Positions 1 to 7,887 of a stretch of DNA of 49,490 nucleotides are shown in pieces; position 1 is the stretch's first letter; the number at the start of each line of letters is the position of its first letter. Position numbers and translations under genes: made by a program. The notes beneath the pieces are model-generated. The model was not told the DNA's origin and did not search any database. It saw only the letters and a list, made by a program, of their open reading frames with translations. This DNA comes from a virus, in the IMG/VR virus record IMGVR_UViG_3300028394_000109, positions 1 to 49,490 of that record, one strand, 5' to 3'.

Positions 1-53
1 AAATAAAAACCAAAAAAAAAAACAAAAAACCAAAAAACCAAAAAAACAATAAT
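1..53 (+). promoter_or_regulatory. A/C-only leader of the gp32-like gene, probable autoregulatory operator
   Basis: The 53 bases before the gp32-like ATG contain no G and almost no T. They are runs of A broken by CC pairs, with CCAAAAAA repeated at 30-37 and 38-45. Such RNA cannot fold. T4 gp32 is known to repress its own translation by binding an unstructured A/U-rich leader cooperatively, so by analogy this is a candidate operator. No Shine-Dalgarno sequence is present. The feature may begin upstream of the window. Confidence 0.5.
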
Positions 54-896
54 ATGCTAAATACAACAATGTTTCAATCAATTAAAGCCGCTCTAAATAA
101 AAATAATGATAAGAGCGGCGGTGGTCTTTATAATGAAATTATGAAAACTGCTGTAGGTAATACATATACGGTTAGACTACTACCTGATAGTAAGTCTCCT
201 GCTGATACCTTTCTTCACTATTATGTACATGGATGGAATTCCTTTGCTACTGGTGCTTATGTTCAAGCTATTAGTCCTCAAACCTTTGGTGAGAGAGATC
301 CGATCTCTGAAGAACGCTTTAGAGCTAAGCGTACTGGAACTGATGATGAAAAGTCAAAAATGGAAGCTGTACGTCGTTCAGAGAAATGGCTTGTAAATGT
401 ATATGTTATTGAAGATCCAGCTAATCCTGAAAATAACGGTAAGGTTAAGATTCTTCGTTATGGTAAACAACTTCAGAAAATTATCCTTGAAGCTATTGAG
501 GGTGAAGATGCTGAAGAGTATGGTGTTGAGCGAGTATTTGATCTAGGACCTGAAGGAGTTAATCTAAAGATTAAAGTAGAGCAACAAGGCGATTATCCGT
601 CATATGTTTCTTCCCGCTTTACTGCAGCTGGTAAACTAAAGTTATCTGAAGATGAGCAGCAAAAGATTTACGATAGTGTAAATACTCTTAAAGATGTATT
701 TACTGTTAAGTCTTTTGATGAGCTCAAGCAAATGGTGGATGAGCATGTCTATGTTAAGCTTGATAAACCTGCAGCTCCTGCTGTAACGACTCCTACTGCA
801 TTTACTAATCCTACTAGTCAATCAACAAGTGACTTTAAGGATCTAAATGAATACAATATTGACGACGATCTCGATAACCTCCTAAAAGACCTCTAA
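54..896 (+). CDS. 32: Single-stranded DNA-binding protein, T4 gp32-like
   Basis: 280 residues, against 301 in T4 gp32. The central part has the gp32 core pattern: TYTVRLLPDSKSP near residue 40, then SEKWLVNVYVIEDPANPENNGKV around 110-130, which parallels the T4 stretch ending VVKDPAAPENEGKV. The C-terminus is an acidic tail (DDDLDNLLKDL) like that of T4, which recruits partner replication proteins. The protein should coat single-stranded DNA during replication and recombination. Oddly, it contains no cysteine at all, so the structural zinc site of T4 gp32 (His and three Cys) is missing. A second Met at residue 6 is an alternative start. It heads a replication cluster with the clamp, RNase H and primase. 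Identification is firm on pattern and context. Confidence 0.9.
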   Translation: MLNTTMFQSIKAALNKNNDKSGGGLYNEIMKTAVGNTYTVRLLPDSKSPADTFLHYYVHGWNSFATGAYVQAISPQTFGERDPISEERFRAKRTGTDDEKSKMEAVRRSEKWLVNVYVIEDPANPENNGKVKILRYGKQLQKIILEAIEGEDAEEYGVERVFDLGPEGVNLKIKVEQQGDYPSYVSSRFTAAGKLKLSEDEQQKIYDSVNTLKDVFTVKSFDELKQMVDEHVYVKLDKPAAPAVTTPTAFTNPTSQSTSDFKDLNEYNIDDDLDNLLKDL

Positions 897-897
897 T

Positions 898-1320
898 ATG
901 ACCCCAGAAGAAAAACAGACTTTACTCCAGTTTATGGGAGTAACATACGGACAAGCACTTAAAACTGATCGTGATATTGTTGCTCATGCTGGTAATTTAC
1001 GACCTGTAAGTGAACAGTTAAAGCAGCAATTTGAGCAAGTAATGGCAACGCCAGTAGACAATAATACTACATCTCCTGCTCAATGGTCTCCTCCTCAGGT
1101 ACAAAATATCCCTATTGTAGCTGAGGTTGCTGCTGCTTATATTCCACCAATTATTAGTACTCCTCCTGTAGTACCTATTATTAATAATGACGATAGTAAA
1201 AAGTTAATTAAGGTTTTAACAAATATACAAGTAGCTTTAGAGAATATTGCTACTATACTTGATAAACAACCAACATCTAATGTCAAAGCAGCGAAACCTA
1301 AAGCTAAAGAGCAGGGCTGA
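898..1320 (+). CDS. Hypothetical protein between gp32 and the clamp
   Basis: 140 residues, not recognised. It starts one base after the gp32 stop, so the two are probably co-translated. The N-terminal 45 residues look helical, residues about 55-95 are rich in Pro, Ala and Ile and probably unstructured, residues about 100-122 (KKLIKVLTNIQVALENIATI) could form an amphipathic helix, and the tail is basic (KAAKPKAKEQ). Position suggests a replication accessory role, but I see no similarity to T4 gp59, gp33 or UvsY. Its 3' end overlaps the clamp gene by about 40 bases in another frame. Confidence 0.6.
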   Translation: MTPEEKQTLLQFMGVTYGQALKTDRDIVAHAGNLRPVSEQLKQQFEQVMATPVDNNTTSPAQWSPPQVQNIPIVAEVAAAYIPPIISTPPVVPIINNDDSKKLIKVLTNIQVALENIATILDKQPTSNVKAAKPKAKEQG

Positions 1321-2005
1321 ATTTATAAAGTTTATAGATTCTTTTGCAAAAGTAAATGATTCATTTATTGCAGAAGTAACTACAGATAAAATATCAGTTA
1401 TCACATCCTCTCCGGATAATACTTTAATATTATTCGGAGAGCGTGAATGCTCTTCAGAATATAATACTAATCTAAATATACCTGATAGTAAAAAGTTAGT
1501 GCGAGTTCTAGATACGCTTAATTGCGCTGATCTAGAGTTTACTCTTAATAATAACAATCTTGAATATAAAGATTCCAATATTAAGTTTAAGTATCATCTC
1601 TTCGATGATGGATTTTTAAGTAAGCCTGCTCTTAGTATAGAAAAAATTAAAAACTTTACCTTCGATGTTAGCTTTAAATTAACTAAGCAGCAAATACAAA
1701 CTATTATAAAAGGTAGTACTTTTGCGACTGAAACTAATAAGGTTTATTTGTATACTGAAGAGGGTCGATTAGTAGCTGAGTTAACTGATAAAGCAAGACA
1801 TAATACTGATTCATATGTAATGTCGTTAGGTGAAACAGATATTACTCTTGCTCCAATACCAATTAACTTTGAAAATATTAGACTTCTAACATTGCTTAGT
1901 GATGAGGTTTCTGTAAATATCAATACTAAGCATGGTGTTATTATTATCAATACAGCGGTTAATACTACTAAATTGTCTTATGTTATTACTTCTCTTACTC
2001 AATGA
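1280..2005 (+). CDS. 45: Sliding clamp, T4 gp45-like DNA polymerase processivity factor
   Basis: About 241 residues from the ATG at 1280 (T4 gp45 has 228). The PCNA-like two-domain pattern is visible: AEFIKFIDSFAKVNDSFIAE at the N-terminus resembles the first helix and strand of gp45, PDSKKLVRVLDTL is the first-domain helix, KLTKQQIQTIIKGS opens the second domain, and VSVNINTKHGVIII precedes the last strand. The trimeric ring should tether the polymerase and, in T4, also activates late transcription through gp33/gp55. An in-frame ATG at 1247 would add 11 residues and lengthen the overlap with the previous gene; 1280 is preferred because gp45 has almost no N-terminal extension. Neither start has a Shine-Dalgarno. 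Confidence 0.85.
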   Translation: MSKQRNLKLKSRAEFIKFIDSFAKVNDSFIAEVTTDKISVITSSPDNTLILFGERECSSEYNTNLNIPDSKKLVRVLDTLNCADLEFTLNNNNLEYKDSNIKFKYHLFDDGFLSKPALSIEKIKNFTFDVSFKLTKQQIQTIIKGSTFATETNKVYLYTEEGRLVAELTDKARHNTDSYVMSLGETDITLAPIPINFENIRLLTLLSDEVSVNINTKHGVIIINTAVNTTKLSYVITSLTQ

Positions 2006-2316
2006 ATAAACATACAAAAAATAAATTATCAACGCCTGGTTATTTCTTAAAGCGACTTAAAGACAATCAATTTACTACCTTTAAGATCTTTCAAAATTAT
2101 TCTAGTGCTGATCCTCGTAAATGGACAGTATTAGTAGATCCGGGAGGAGCTTCAATTTATATCACTTGTTATGAAAATAAAACCCATGCTAATGAAATAT
2201 TGTTTGAGTTTTCTGATGGTAATCAACTCTTTAATAAAAATATTTTTATTAAAACCGATTCTATAGAAGTAATAGTAACTATGTTGCTTGAAGCAGGCGT
2301 ACAACAGCGTCAATAG
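2002..2316 (+). CDS. Conserved-looking small protein coupled to the clamp gene
   Basis: 104 residues; function unknown. The ATG overlaps the clamp stop codon (ATGA), so translation is probably coupled. The sequence is compact and globular: FLKRLKDNQFTTFKIF, then DPRKWTVLVDPGGASIYITCY, then a hydrophobic helix near the end (IEVIVTMLLEAGV). A role with the clamp or replisome is inferred only from position. It is the last gene before a strong terminator. Confidence 0.65.
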   Translation: MNKHTKNKLSTPGYFLKRLKDNQFTTFKIFQNYSSADPRKWTVLVDPGGASIYITCYENKTHANEILFEFSDGNQLFNKNIFIKTDSIEVIVTMLLEAGVQQRQ

Positions 2317-2328
2317 CCTATCTACATA

Positions 2329-2366
2329 AAACTGCTACAATATTTTTTATTGTAGCAGTTTTTTTT
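2329..2366 (+). terminator. Rho-independent terminator after the gp32-clamp operon
   Basis: A perfect 14-bp stem (arms 2329-2342 and 2348-2361, core CTGCTACAATA) with a 5-nt T loop, followed by a T run to 2366. It lies 13 bases after the stop at 2316 and separates the gp32/clamp unit from the RNase H/primase unit. Confidence 0.92.
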
Positions 2367-2376
2367 GCTTAAAAAT

Positions 2377-2673
2377 ATGTTAAATAAAATATCTAAAAAA
2401 ATAATACCAGCACAAAAAAACATCTTTGCATGTCTTCATGGTGATTATGTAGGAGAGATGTTTATATACATAGATAAAAAAGATGATAACTATTTATTTT
2501 TATCTGTACCTAAAAATATTAATCGAATTATTCCAATAAAATCCTTTGATTCCGGAATGAACTTGGGTATACTTGAGTTTGTAGAAGTTACTCTTAAAGA
2601 AATTTATGATGTAGCAAAAGCTCAATATATATACAACGAAACAAATGAAAACACTACTGATAGATGCAAATAA
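2377..2673 (+). CDS. Hypothetical small protein upstream of RNase H
   Basis: 98 residues from the ATG at 2377. An in-frame TTG at 2365 lies inside the terminator T run and is unlikely to be used. The sequence has a basic N-terminus (NKISKKIIPAQKN), then FACLHGDYVGEMFIYIDKKDDNYLFLSVP, which reads as a small beta-rich domain, and an acidic helical end. It overlaps the RNase H gene by 29 bases, so the two are co-expressed. Function not recognised. Confidence 0.6.
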   Translation: MLNKISKKIIPAQKNIFACLHGDYVGEMFIYIDKKDDNYLFLSVPKNINRIIPIKSFDSGMNLGILEFVEVTLKEIYDVAKAQYIYNETNENTTDRCK

Positions 2674-3505
2674 TTTAATTCATCGCACATATTGGATCGC
2701 TAAAAATAGATCATCTGAAACTCCAGAACAAGTTAATAATTTTCATATCTTTTTAACTCTAAATGCTATTTTTTCATATGCCAGCGCGTATGTTCCGGAT
2801 GCTATTTACGCAGCTTGGGATGAAAAACCTGATTACGAAGCTAATGTTCGTAAGACAATGCTTACTGAATATAAAGGTAATCGATCTAATGATATTTCTC
2901 CGCATCAAAATAATGAGATTATTAAACTATTATTTAGCTGCCTATCTATTAAATCTATCTTTCCACGAGAGTTAGAAGCAGATGATGTTATTGCATATAT
3001 TTGTAATGAGACTCCTGGACATAAAAAGATTTTGTCTGTAGATAAAGATTTCCTTCAGTTAGTTAATGAAAATATTGTTTGGTTCGACCCTATTCGTAAA
3101 GAAGAGATTAATATCCATAATTTTGCTGCAAAAACAGGGTATCCTAATACTAAAGAATGGATGGCAGCTAAATGCTTAAGTGGTGATAAGTCAGATAATG
3201 TATCAGGTGTACCTAAATTTGGTAAAGTAACCATTCAAAAATATCTTAATGGATCTATTGAACTAAATGAAGAGCAAAAAGAGATCTTTCATAGAAATCA
3301 AGAAATTTTCTCATTATCTAAATACTCTACTATGGAAAGAGAGATGACATACTATGCAGACCAGCTTAAAGATGGAATTGATCCAGATTGGGATAAATTT
3401 ATGGATCTTTGTAATGAAAGAGAGCTATTTAGCATTACAAAAAATAAAACTAAATGGTATAACTTGTTTTTCTTAAAGTCTAAGCTATCATCAATGTTTA
3501 GCTGA
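2645..3505 (+). CDS. rnh: RNase H / 5'-3' flap exonuclease, T4 rnh-like
   Basis: 286 residues (T4 RNase H has 305). It shows the motifs of the 5' nuclease (FEN) family in order: LLIDANNLIHR at the N-terminus, YKGNRS near 80, the acidic helix ELEADDVIAYI near 112, SVDKDFLQL near 132, and the helix-hairpin-helix region LSGDKSDNVSGVPKFG near 180-195. The conserved aspartates and glutamate bind two metal ions that cut RNA primers and 5' flaps during lagging-strand synthesis. Its stop overlaps the primase start (TGATG), consistent with a replication operon. Confidence 0.88.
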   Translation: MKTLLIDANNLIHRTYWIAKNRSSETPEQVNNFHIFLTLNAIFSYASAYVPDAIYAAWDEKPDYEANVRKTMLTEYKGNRSNDISPHQNNEIIKLLFSCLSIKSIFPRELEADDVIAYICNETPGHKKILSVDKDFLQLVNENIVWFDPIRKEEINIHNFAAKTGYPNTKEWMAAKCLSGDKSDNVSGVPKFGKVTIQKYLNGSIELNEEQKEIFHRNQEIFSLSKYSTMEREMTYYADQLKDGIDPDWDKFMDLCNERELFSITKNKTKWYNLFFLKSKLSSMFS

Positions 3506-4569
3506 TGTTACCTAAAGATTATGTTATTTTAAAGTTTTACGAGCTTGGTTACTACCCTAAGTATAACAAGTTTAATAATACTTATCAATGTGGCTGTCCG
3601 ATATGTAGAGAAGGTACATCATCTGGTAAAAAGCGTCGCTGTTATTATCTGCCAGAAAAGGATAATATCTTTTGTCATAACTGCGGATGGTCAAGTAAAC
3701 CTACTAAATGGATTTGCGAAGCTTCTGGCTGTACTCCTGCTGAAGTATATGAAGAAGCTAAAGAGTTTGTACCAACTCTGACTGACTCTCCGGCTGCAGT
3801 AATACAAAAGGTTAAGAGTGAGACCTTACCTCAAGATAGTATTAACTTATCAGATAGTAATCAGCTTGAATACTATAAAGATAATGATACTTTGCGTGTA
3901 TGTCTTCAAATTATTAAGCAAAGACGATTAGATGTAGCTATAAATCGACCTGATAACTTGTATATCTCTTTAACAGATTATACTCATAAAAATAGACTAG
4001 TGATACCATTTGTAAATGAGCATAATGACATAGAATTTTATCAGTCTCGTACAATACTATCATACGATAATAAAAAGAAGCCTAAGTATCTATCAAGAAT
4101 CAATGCTGAGAAGACCTTATTTAATATTAATAAGGTTGATATCAATAGTGACTTTGTTTATATCTTTGAAGGTCCTTTAAATGCGTTCTTTACTAAAAAT
4201 AGTGTAGCTGTTGCAGGTATTACGGAAGGTAAGAACACTTTTACTCCGCGGCAACAAGAACAACTCGATACAGTTCTTAAATTACAGAGTAAAATATGGG
4301 TTCTTGACTCGCAATGGATAGATAATGCGAGTTTTACTAAATCGAGAGTATTACTTGATCAAGGTGAAAGAGTTTTTATTTGGCCTGAAAAAATCGGAAA
4401 GAATTTTAAGGACTTTAACGATATAGCTATCAGAGGTAAATTAAATGAAATAAAAGAAGAATTTATACAAAAAAATTCCTACAGCGGTATTGTAGGAATT
4501 TTAAAGTTAACAGAGATTGCTAAGTTTAGAGATTTAACTAATGTTAAATACCTTTCAACTGAGTACTAG
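3505..4569 (+). CDS. 61: DNA primase, T4 gp61-like
   Basis: 354 residues (T4 gp61 has 342). An N-terminal zinc finger is clear: CPIC at about 31-34 and CHNC at 57-60. A Toprim-type core follows, with FVYIFEGPLNAFF (catalytic Glu) around 215 and KIWVLDSQWID (Asp) around 270. The enzyme should lay down RNA primers for lagging-strand synthesis with a helicase that is not in this window. The start overlaps the RNase H stop. The last 26 bases overlap the convergent gene at 4544-4978, and the 3' part of the coding sequence also carries the terminator of that opposite-strand gene. Confidence 0.85.
   Translation: MLPKDYVILKFYELGYYPKYNKFNNTYQCGCPICREGTSSGKKRRCYYLPEKDNIFCHNCGWSSKPTKWICEASGCTPAEVYEEAKEFVPTLTDSPAAVIQKVKSETLPQDSINLSDSNQLEYYKDNDTLRVCLQIIKQRRLDVAINRPDNLYISLTDYTHKNRLVIPFVNEHNDIEFYQSRTILSYDNKKKPKYLSRINAEKTLFNINKVDINSDFVYIFEGPLNAFFTKNSVAVAGITEGKNTFTPRQQEQLDTVLKLQSKIWVLDSQWIDNASFTKSRVLLDQGERVFIWPEKIGKNFKDFNDIAIRGKLNEIKEEFIQKNSYSGIVGILKLTEIAKFRDLTNVKYLSTEY
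4471..4502 (-). terminator. Terminator of the 4544-4978 gene, inside primase coding sequence
   Basis: A perfect 12-bp stem (4472-4483 with 4491-4502, core TTCCTACA/TGTAGGAA) and a 7-nt loop. Read on the minus strand it lies about 40 bases after the stop at 4544 and is followed by a run of eight T. The same bases encode primase residues NSYSGIVGIL on the plus strand. Confidence 0.75.
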
Positions 4570-4978
4570 TAGGTGCGAGAGCAACCTGGGAGTGAAGATC
4601 TTGCACAAAACTAGATAAATCTCCAGCTATAGCTGCAAGGTCTCCTGCAGATTTAGTCTTTATTACATCCATGATAGTCTTAGATTCTGCTCGTCCTAAT
4701 ACGTTGGTAATAGCGTTTGGATTATCTCCATTTAAATATGCAATAAATCTATTACACTCTTCTATCCATTGCTTCATCTGAGCAATCATCTCTCGAGTTT
4801 GTGCAGCTGCCGCTTGTGCAGCTTGTTGAGTTAGATCTGCATATTCATTTTCTGCTGGCACATTATCAACATCAAAATCAGCTGGATTTGTATCTTTATC
4901 TAAAGAAGCTTCCATAGCCGCTCGTTCATTGTCTTGCTCCATGATGTGCTGGAAAAATCTATTTTGAAACTTATTCAT
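4544..4978 (-). CDS. Hypothetical protein, probably late-expressed
   Basis: 144 residues, not recognised. N-terminus MNKFQNRFFQHIMEQD; an acidic stretch around 27-45; an Ala/Gln-rich helix around 50-75 (QQAAQAAAAQTREMIAQM), likely coiled coil; and a helical C-terminal half. This composition would suit a head-core or other small virion component, but that is inference. A late-type promoter element (AATAAATA) ends 5 nt before its ATG. It is transcribed against the primase gene and overlaps its 3' end by 26 bases. Confidence 0.65.
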   Translation of the reverse strand: MNKFQNRFFQHIMEQDNERAAMEASLDKDTNPADFDVDNVPAENEYADLTQQAAQAAAAQTREMIAQMKQWIEECNRFIAYLNGDNPNAITNVLGRAESKTIMDVIKTKSAGDLAAIAGDLSSFVQDLHSQVALAPTSTQLKGI

Positions 4979-4983
4979 ATGAA

Positions 4984-4991
4984 TATTTATT
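4984..4991 (-). promoter_or_regulatory. Late-type promoter element for the 4978 gene
   Basis: AATAAATA on the minus strand, ending 5 nt before the ATG at 4978 (spacer TTCAT). It is back to back with the plus-strand element at 4997-5004 in a 31-bp divergent gap. Confidence 0.6.
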
Positions 4992-4996
4992 CTTAA

Positions 4997-5004
4997 GATA
5001 AATA
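4997..5004 (+). promoter_or_regulatory. Late-type promoter element for the 5010 operon
   Basis: GATAAATA, 5-nt spacer ATTAT, then GTG at 5010. The fixed spacing supports the GTG as the true start; an ATG two bases upstream is followed at once by a stop. Confidence 0.65.
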
Positions 5005-5009
5005 ATTAT

Positions 5010-5336
5010 GTGAATATTTCTCAAAATCCCTATAGTATATCTAAAGCTAGTAACCCTATCTTTAAACAGAATATTTCTCCAGATAGTTTTAAAATTATGC
5101 AGGATGAAGAGAATAAAAGTAAAGCTCCAAAAACTTTACCTGAACCACTTCCTAAGCTAACAGATATACTAGGTAATGTATATGTATCTATGCTACAAGC
5201 AAAAGGTATAGTTAGTCAAACCGCCAGCAATGTTACTTCAAATTCTAAAAAATTAGATATTATAAAAAGCAAAATTGATAATATCAATAAAGAGATAGTT
5301 GATTTATCATATCATCTATCTATAATGTCATTATAA
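5010..5336 (+). CDS. Hypothetical protein, first gene of a late-type plus-strand operon
   Basis: 108 residues, GTG start fixed by the promoter element 5 nt upstream. The N-terminal half is polar and Pro-containing (PKTLPEPLPKLTDILG around 45-60) and the C-terminal half is a probable coiled coil (NSKKLDIIKSKIDNINKEIVDL). Not recognised. Its stop overlaps the start of the membrane protein gene at 5336, so they are probably made together. Confidence 0.6.
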   Translation: MNISQNPYSISKASNPIFKQNISPDSFKIMQDEENKSKAPKTLPEPLPKLTDILGNVYVSMLQAKGIVSQTASNVTSNSKKLDIIKSKIDNINKEIVDLSYHLSIMSL

Positions 5337-5761
5337 TGACTTTTATTTTTAAATCTTTACTAATTACGCTCTGTATTAGTATAACAGCTGGTTTTGCACT
5401 TCGTACTATTTTAGGATTTACTGAAATATTTTTATTAGCTACGATTATACAGTTTCTTCTTTTTTACTACCTTAATTTATTTTTTAATAAACAAACTTTA
5501 GCTGAATCTCTTTCAGCTGAGTTAACTGAATTAACAACTAACATGGATACTTTAGTATCTAAGCAAGAAGTTCAAATTGAATGTCCGTGTGGTAATAATA
5601 CAATACCTGTTGTGTTGTTTATGGATGAGGAGCTAGTAGTTAAATGTACTAAATGTAACAATAAACTTAAAATTGTACCGGAAGTTAATGTATCGTTAAT
5701 AACAGAACCAATTAATCTCGAAAATATAGAACCTATATTTAATAAATTAAAAACGAACTAA
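5336..5761 (+). CDS. Small membrane protein with a zinc-ribbon-like tail
   Basis: 141 residues. Two hydrophobic segments at about 5-25 and 28-50 should form a membrane hairpin. A short coiled linker follows (SAELTELTTNMDTLVSKQ), then a C-terminal domain with CPCG near 83 and CTKC near 103, spaced like a zinc ribbon. Function unknown; an inner-membrane role is inferred from the hairpin. The ATG overlaps the preceding stop, so it belongs to the 5010-6844 operon. Confidence 0.65.
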   Translation: MTFIFKSLLITLCISITAGFALRTILGFTEIFLLATIIQFLLFYYLNLFFNKQTLAESLSAELTELTTNMDTLVSKQEVQIECPCGNNTIPVVLFMDEELVVKCTKCNNKLKIVPEVNVSLITEPINLENIEPIFNKLKTN

Positions 5762-5775
5762 TATATAATATCTAT

Positions 5776-6018
5776 ATGAAACAGTTTAGTTTTGATTTAA
5801 AAGATGGTACTACAAAAGTAATGGAATTCGATGAGTTTACTCGGTGGATGTGTTTAGTAGAGGGATTAGATGTTATTTCTAGAGCGTGTGAAGATCGTAA
5901 TATTAAAGCTAGTAATGATGATTGGATTAAGCCTCTTGCTATTCAAAACTATATTGATGAACGTTTCCACTCTATGAAGCATGACTTAACTGTTGAAACT
6001 TTACTTGGTAATATTTAA
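5776..6018 (+). CDS. Hypothetical small protein
   Basis: 80 residues, not recognised. It starts KQFSFDLKDGTTKVMEFDEFTRWM, which reads as a small mixed alpha/beta fold. It lies 14 bases after the membrane protein gene and 7 bases before the glycosyltransferase start, with no promoter element of its own, so it is most likely part of the same operon. Confidence 0.6.
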   Translation: MKQFSFDLKDGTTKVMEFDEFTRWMCLVEGLDVISRACEDRNIKASNDDWIKPLAIQNYIDERFHSMKHDLTVETLLGNI

Positions 6019-6025
6019 TATAGTT

Positions 6026-6844
6026 ATGAAATTTGTTACTGTTACCGATGACAATCAGTGGCGCTATAGTTTAGTTAATATTTTTGCTTTGTATGCTTTA
6101 AAATTAAAGTATACTTTTTACATATATACAACAACTCAGTATGCGAAAGAGTGTATATTAGATACACTGAGTAAGTTTCCTCAGCTGTTTAACTTTTTTG
6201 GTCAAGTACATGTAAATGTAATACCTAGTTTTCAGGAGACATTTAATATTGAAGTAGCTAGCACTAATCATGAATGGATTAGTATTGCTACTTTAGATCG
6301 ACTAGTAATACCTACATTGGAGCGACATAAAAATGATCGACTTGTCTGGCTAGATGTAGATACACTAATTTTTAATTCTGATATCGGTAATCTTTACTTT
6401 AATACTAAAACCTCAGATAAAGGAATTGCAGCTGTTCCTACGGCAAATTTATTACATAAGCATATACTAAATTTTAGTAATTCTCCGAATCTTTTAAGTC
6501 TTGCTAATGCAAATAGAAGTACATTTAATGCTGGAGTATGTGTATACGATATAGATAAATTTAATATTCCTGAATATACTCAGCTTATAAGAGATATATT
6601 CGAGCGTAATAATGGTGAATATATCAATGATGAACTTATTTTAAATTTATACGATCAAGAGTATATATCTCTTCCTGGTAAATATAACTGTCAACCACAC
6701 ATTAAATATATACCAGCACAACAATCTATTATTCATTTTACAGGAGCTGAATATAAGCCATGGAATAAAAACATATATACATCTGGTGTATATCTTAAAT
6801 ATTACAAACTTTGGGAATATTACTTTGCTTGCTTATTTTCTTAA
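6026..6844 (+). CDS. Glycosyltransferase, GT8 (glycogenin/galactosyltransferase) type
   Basis: 272 residues from the ATG at 6026; an in-frame TTG at 5993 inside the previous gene is unlikely. GT-A/GT8 hallmarks are present: RLVWLDVDTLIF with the metal-binding DVD at 110-112, TFNAGVCVYDID at 167-177, NDEL at 201-204, and HFTGAEYKPWN at 237-247, which matches the family's C-terminal HxxGxxKPW motif. It should transfer a sugar from a nucleotide sugar; the acceptor (phage protein, DNA or host surface) is unknown. A weak TTTAATA sits 5 nt before the ATG. Its stop shares bases with the convergent virion gene at 6841. Confidence 0.8.
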   Translation: MKFVTVTDDNQWRYSLVNIFALYALKLKYTFYIYTTTQYAKECILDTLSKFPQLFNFFGQVHVNVIPSFQETFNIEVASTNHEWISIATLDRLVIPTLERHKNDRLVWLDVDTLIFNSDIGNLYFNTKTSDKGIAAVPTANLLHKHILNFSNSPNLLSLANANRSTFNAGVCVYDIDKFNIPEYTQLIRDIFERNNGEYINDELILNLYDQEYISLPGKYNCQPHIKYIPAQQSIIHFTGAEYKPWNKNIYTSGVYLKYYKLWEYYFACLFS

Positions 6845-7887
6845 GCTTCAGACCAACTATAATTTATATAGTAATTAAAAAAGTTTATTAAGCTTGAAAC
6901 TCCTATATAGCTTGTGTTTCCTGAATATATATCACTTGACTCACAGCATTCGCAGTTAATATTAAGGCTACTTACAGCGTTAATGGGTGTACGATATAAA
7001 ACAAGCGGAAATTTTAATCTTGATATAAAGAATTTACTTGTTCTGTCTATCGTATTATCTCTTGTTAGTATTAAAGAGTTAATATCTTTATAAATCCCTA
7101 ACGGAGTAGAAGATATATTATAAAAAGCTGTAGAAACTGTATAGGTACGTGTATTATGGTTAATAGAATTGCCTAATTCAGTAGAATTGAAAGTAGAATA
7201 CGACTTATTTATTATACCATAAATTATAGGATCAGGATAATTACGTCCAAATTGTGGTAAACTTTCATTATTTTTACAAAGAATTAAAGTACTACCTGAT
7301 TTATACGTTCTATCATTATAAGGCACTTGATATACTTGACTTGTAATAGGTACATAGTATGTATAATTATCTAGAGTATTAAATTGTAGTGATGTTTTAC
7401 TGTTTGTATTCCAATTTAATTTAAGCCTATATGTAAATTCTAAACTATCGTCTTTACTTATTAAAATAGGGTTAGTAAACACATTTCTTGCAAACGAGCT
7501 AGAATTTATATCTCGTTTAATACCAAATTCATTTAGTTCTAAATCTGTAGTTGCTCGATAGGTATTATATACATTATAATGTATAACTGTACTTAAGTTT
7601 TCATAAGATGTATTCGCTGTACTCCGTTGAACATTAAGAAAATTACTATCTAATTGAGGCGCAATGACGCCAGAAAGTTTATATCCTAAAGAACCTTTTA
7701 AATCAGTACTCGTACCAAAATCTACGTACGTTAAAAGATCAGTAATATTATTATTATATAAAGAAGCTAATCCTCCAGAAAGAATAGTATTTTTACACCA
7801 TGCACTTTCATATTTTACAGTATTTTTATTGGTAATTTTTACCTTATACTCACCTAATAATCCTATGTTAAAATTTAATTTATTCAT
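6841..7887 (-). CDS. Probable virion (tail fibre/baseplate-associated) protein
   Basis: 348 residues, not recognised by name. It opens with GEYKVKITNKNTVKYESAWCKN, then a glycine-rich turn (LSGGLASLYNN), an arrangement common at the N-terminus of phage tail appendage proteins, and is otherwise rich in Asn, Ser, Thr and Tyr with predicted beta structure. Four cysteines cluster near residue 310 (CECCES). It is the last gene of the long minus-strand tail block and overlaps the preceding gene by 8 bases. Confidence 0.6.
   Translation of the reverse strand: MNKLNFNIGLLGEYKVKITNKNTVKYESAWCKNTILSGGLASLYNNNITDLLTYVDFGTSTDLKGSLGYKLSGVIAPQLDSNFLNVQRSTANTSYENLSTVIHYNVYNTYRATTDLELNEFGIKRDINSSSFARNVFTNPILISKDDSLEFTYRLKLNWNTNSKTSLQFNTLDNYTYYVPITSQVYQVPYNDRTYKSGSTLILCKNNESLPQFGRNYPDPIIYGIINKSYSTFNSTELGNSINHNTRTYTVSTAFYNISSTPLGIYKDINSLILTRDNTIDRTSKFFISRLKFPLVLYRTPINAVSSLNINCECCESSDIYSGNTSYIGVSSLINFFNYYINYSWSEA

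Noticed and set aside
1237-1578. 113-codon minus-strand frame
   Set aside because: Antisense shadow of the clamp gene; no neighbouring signals.
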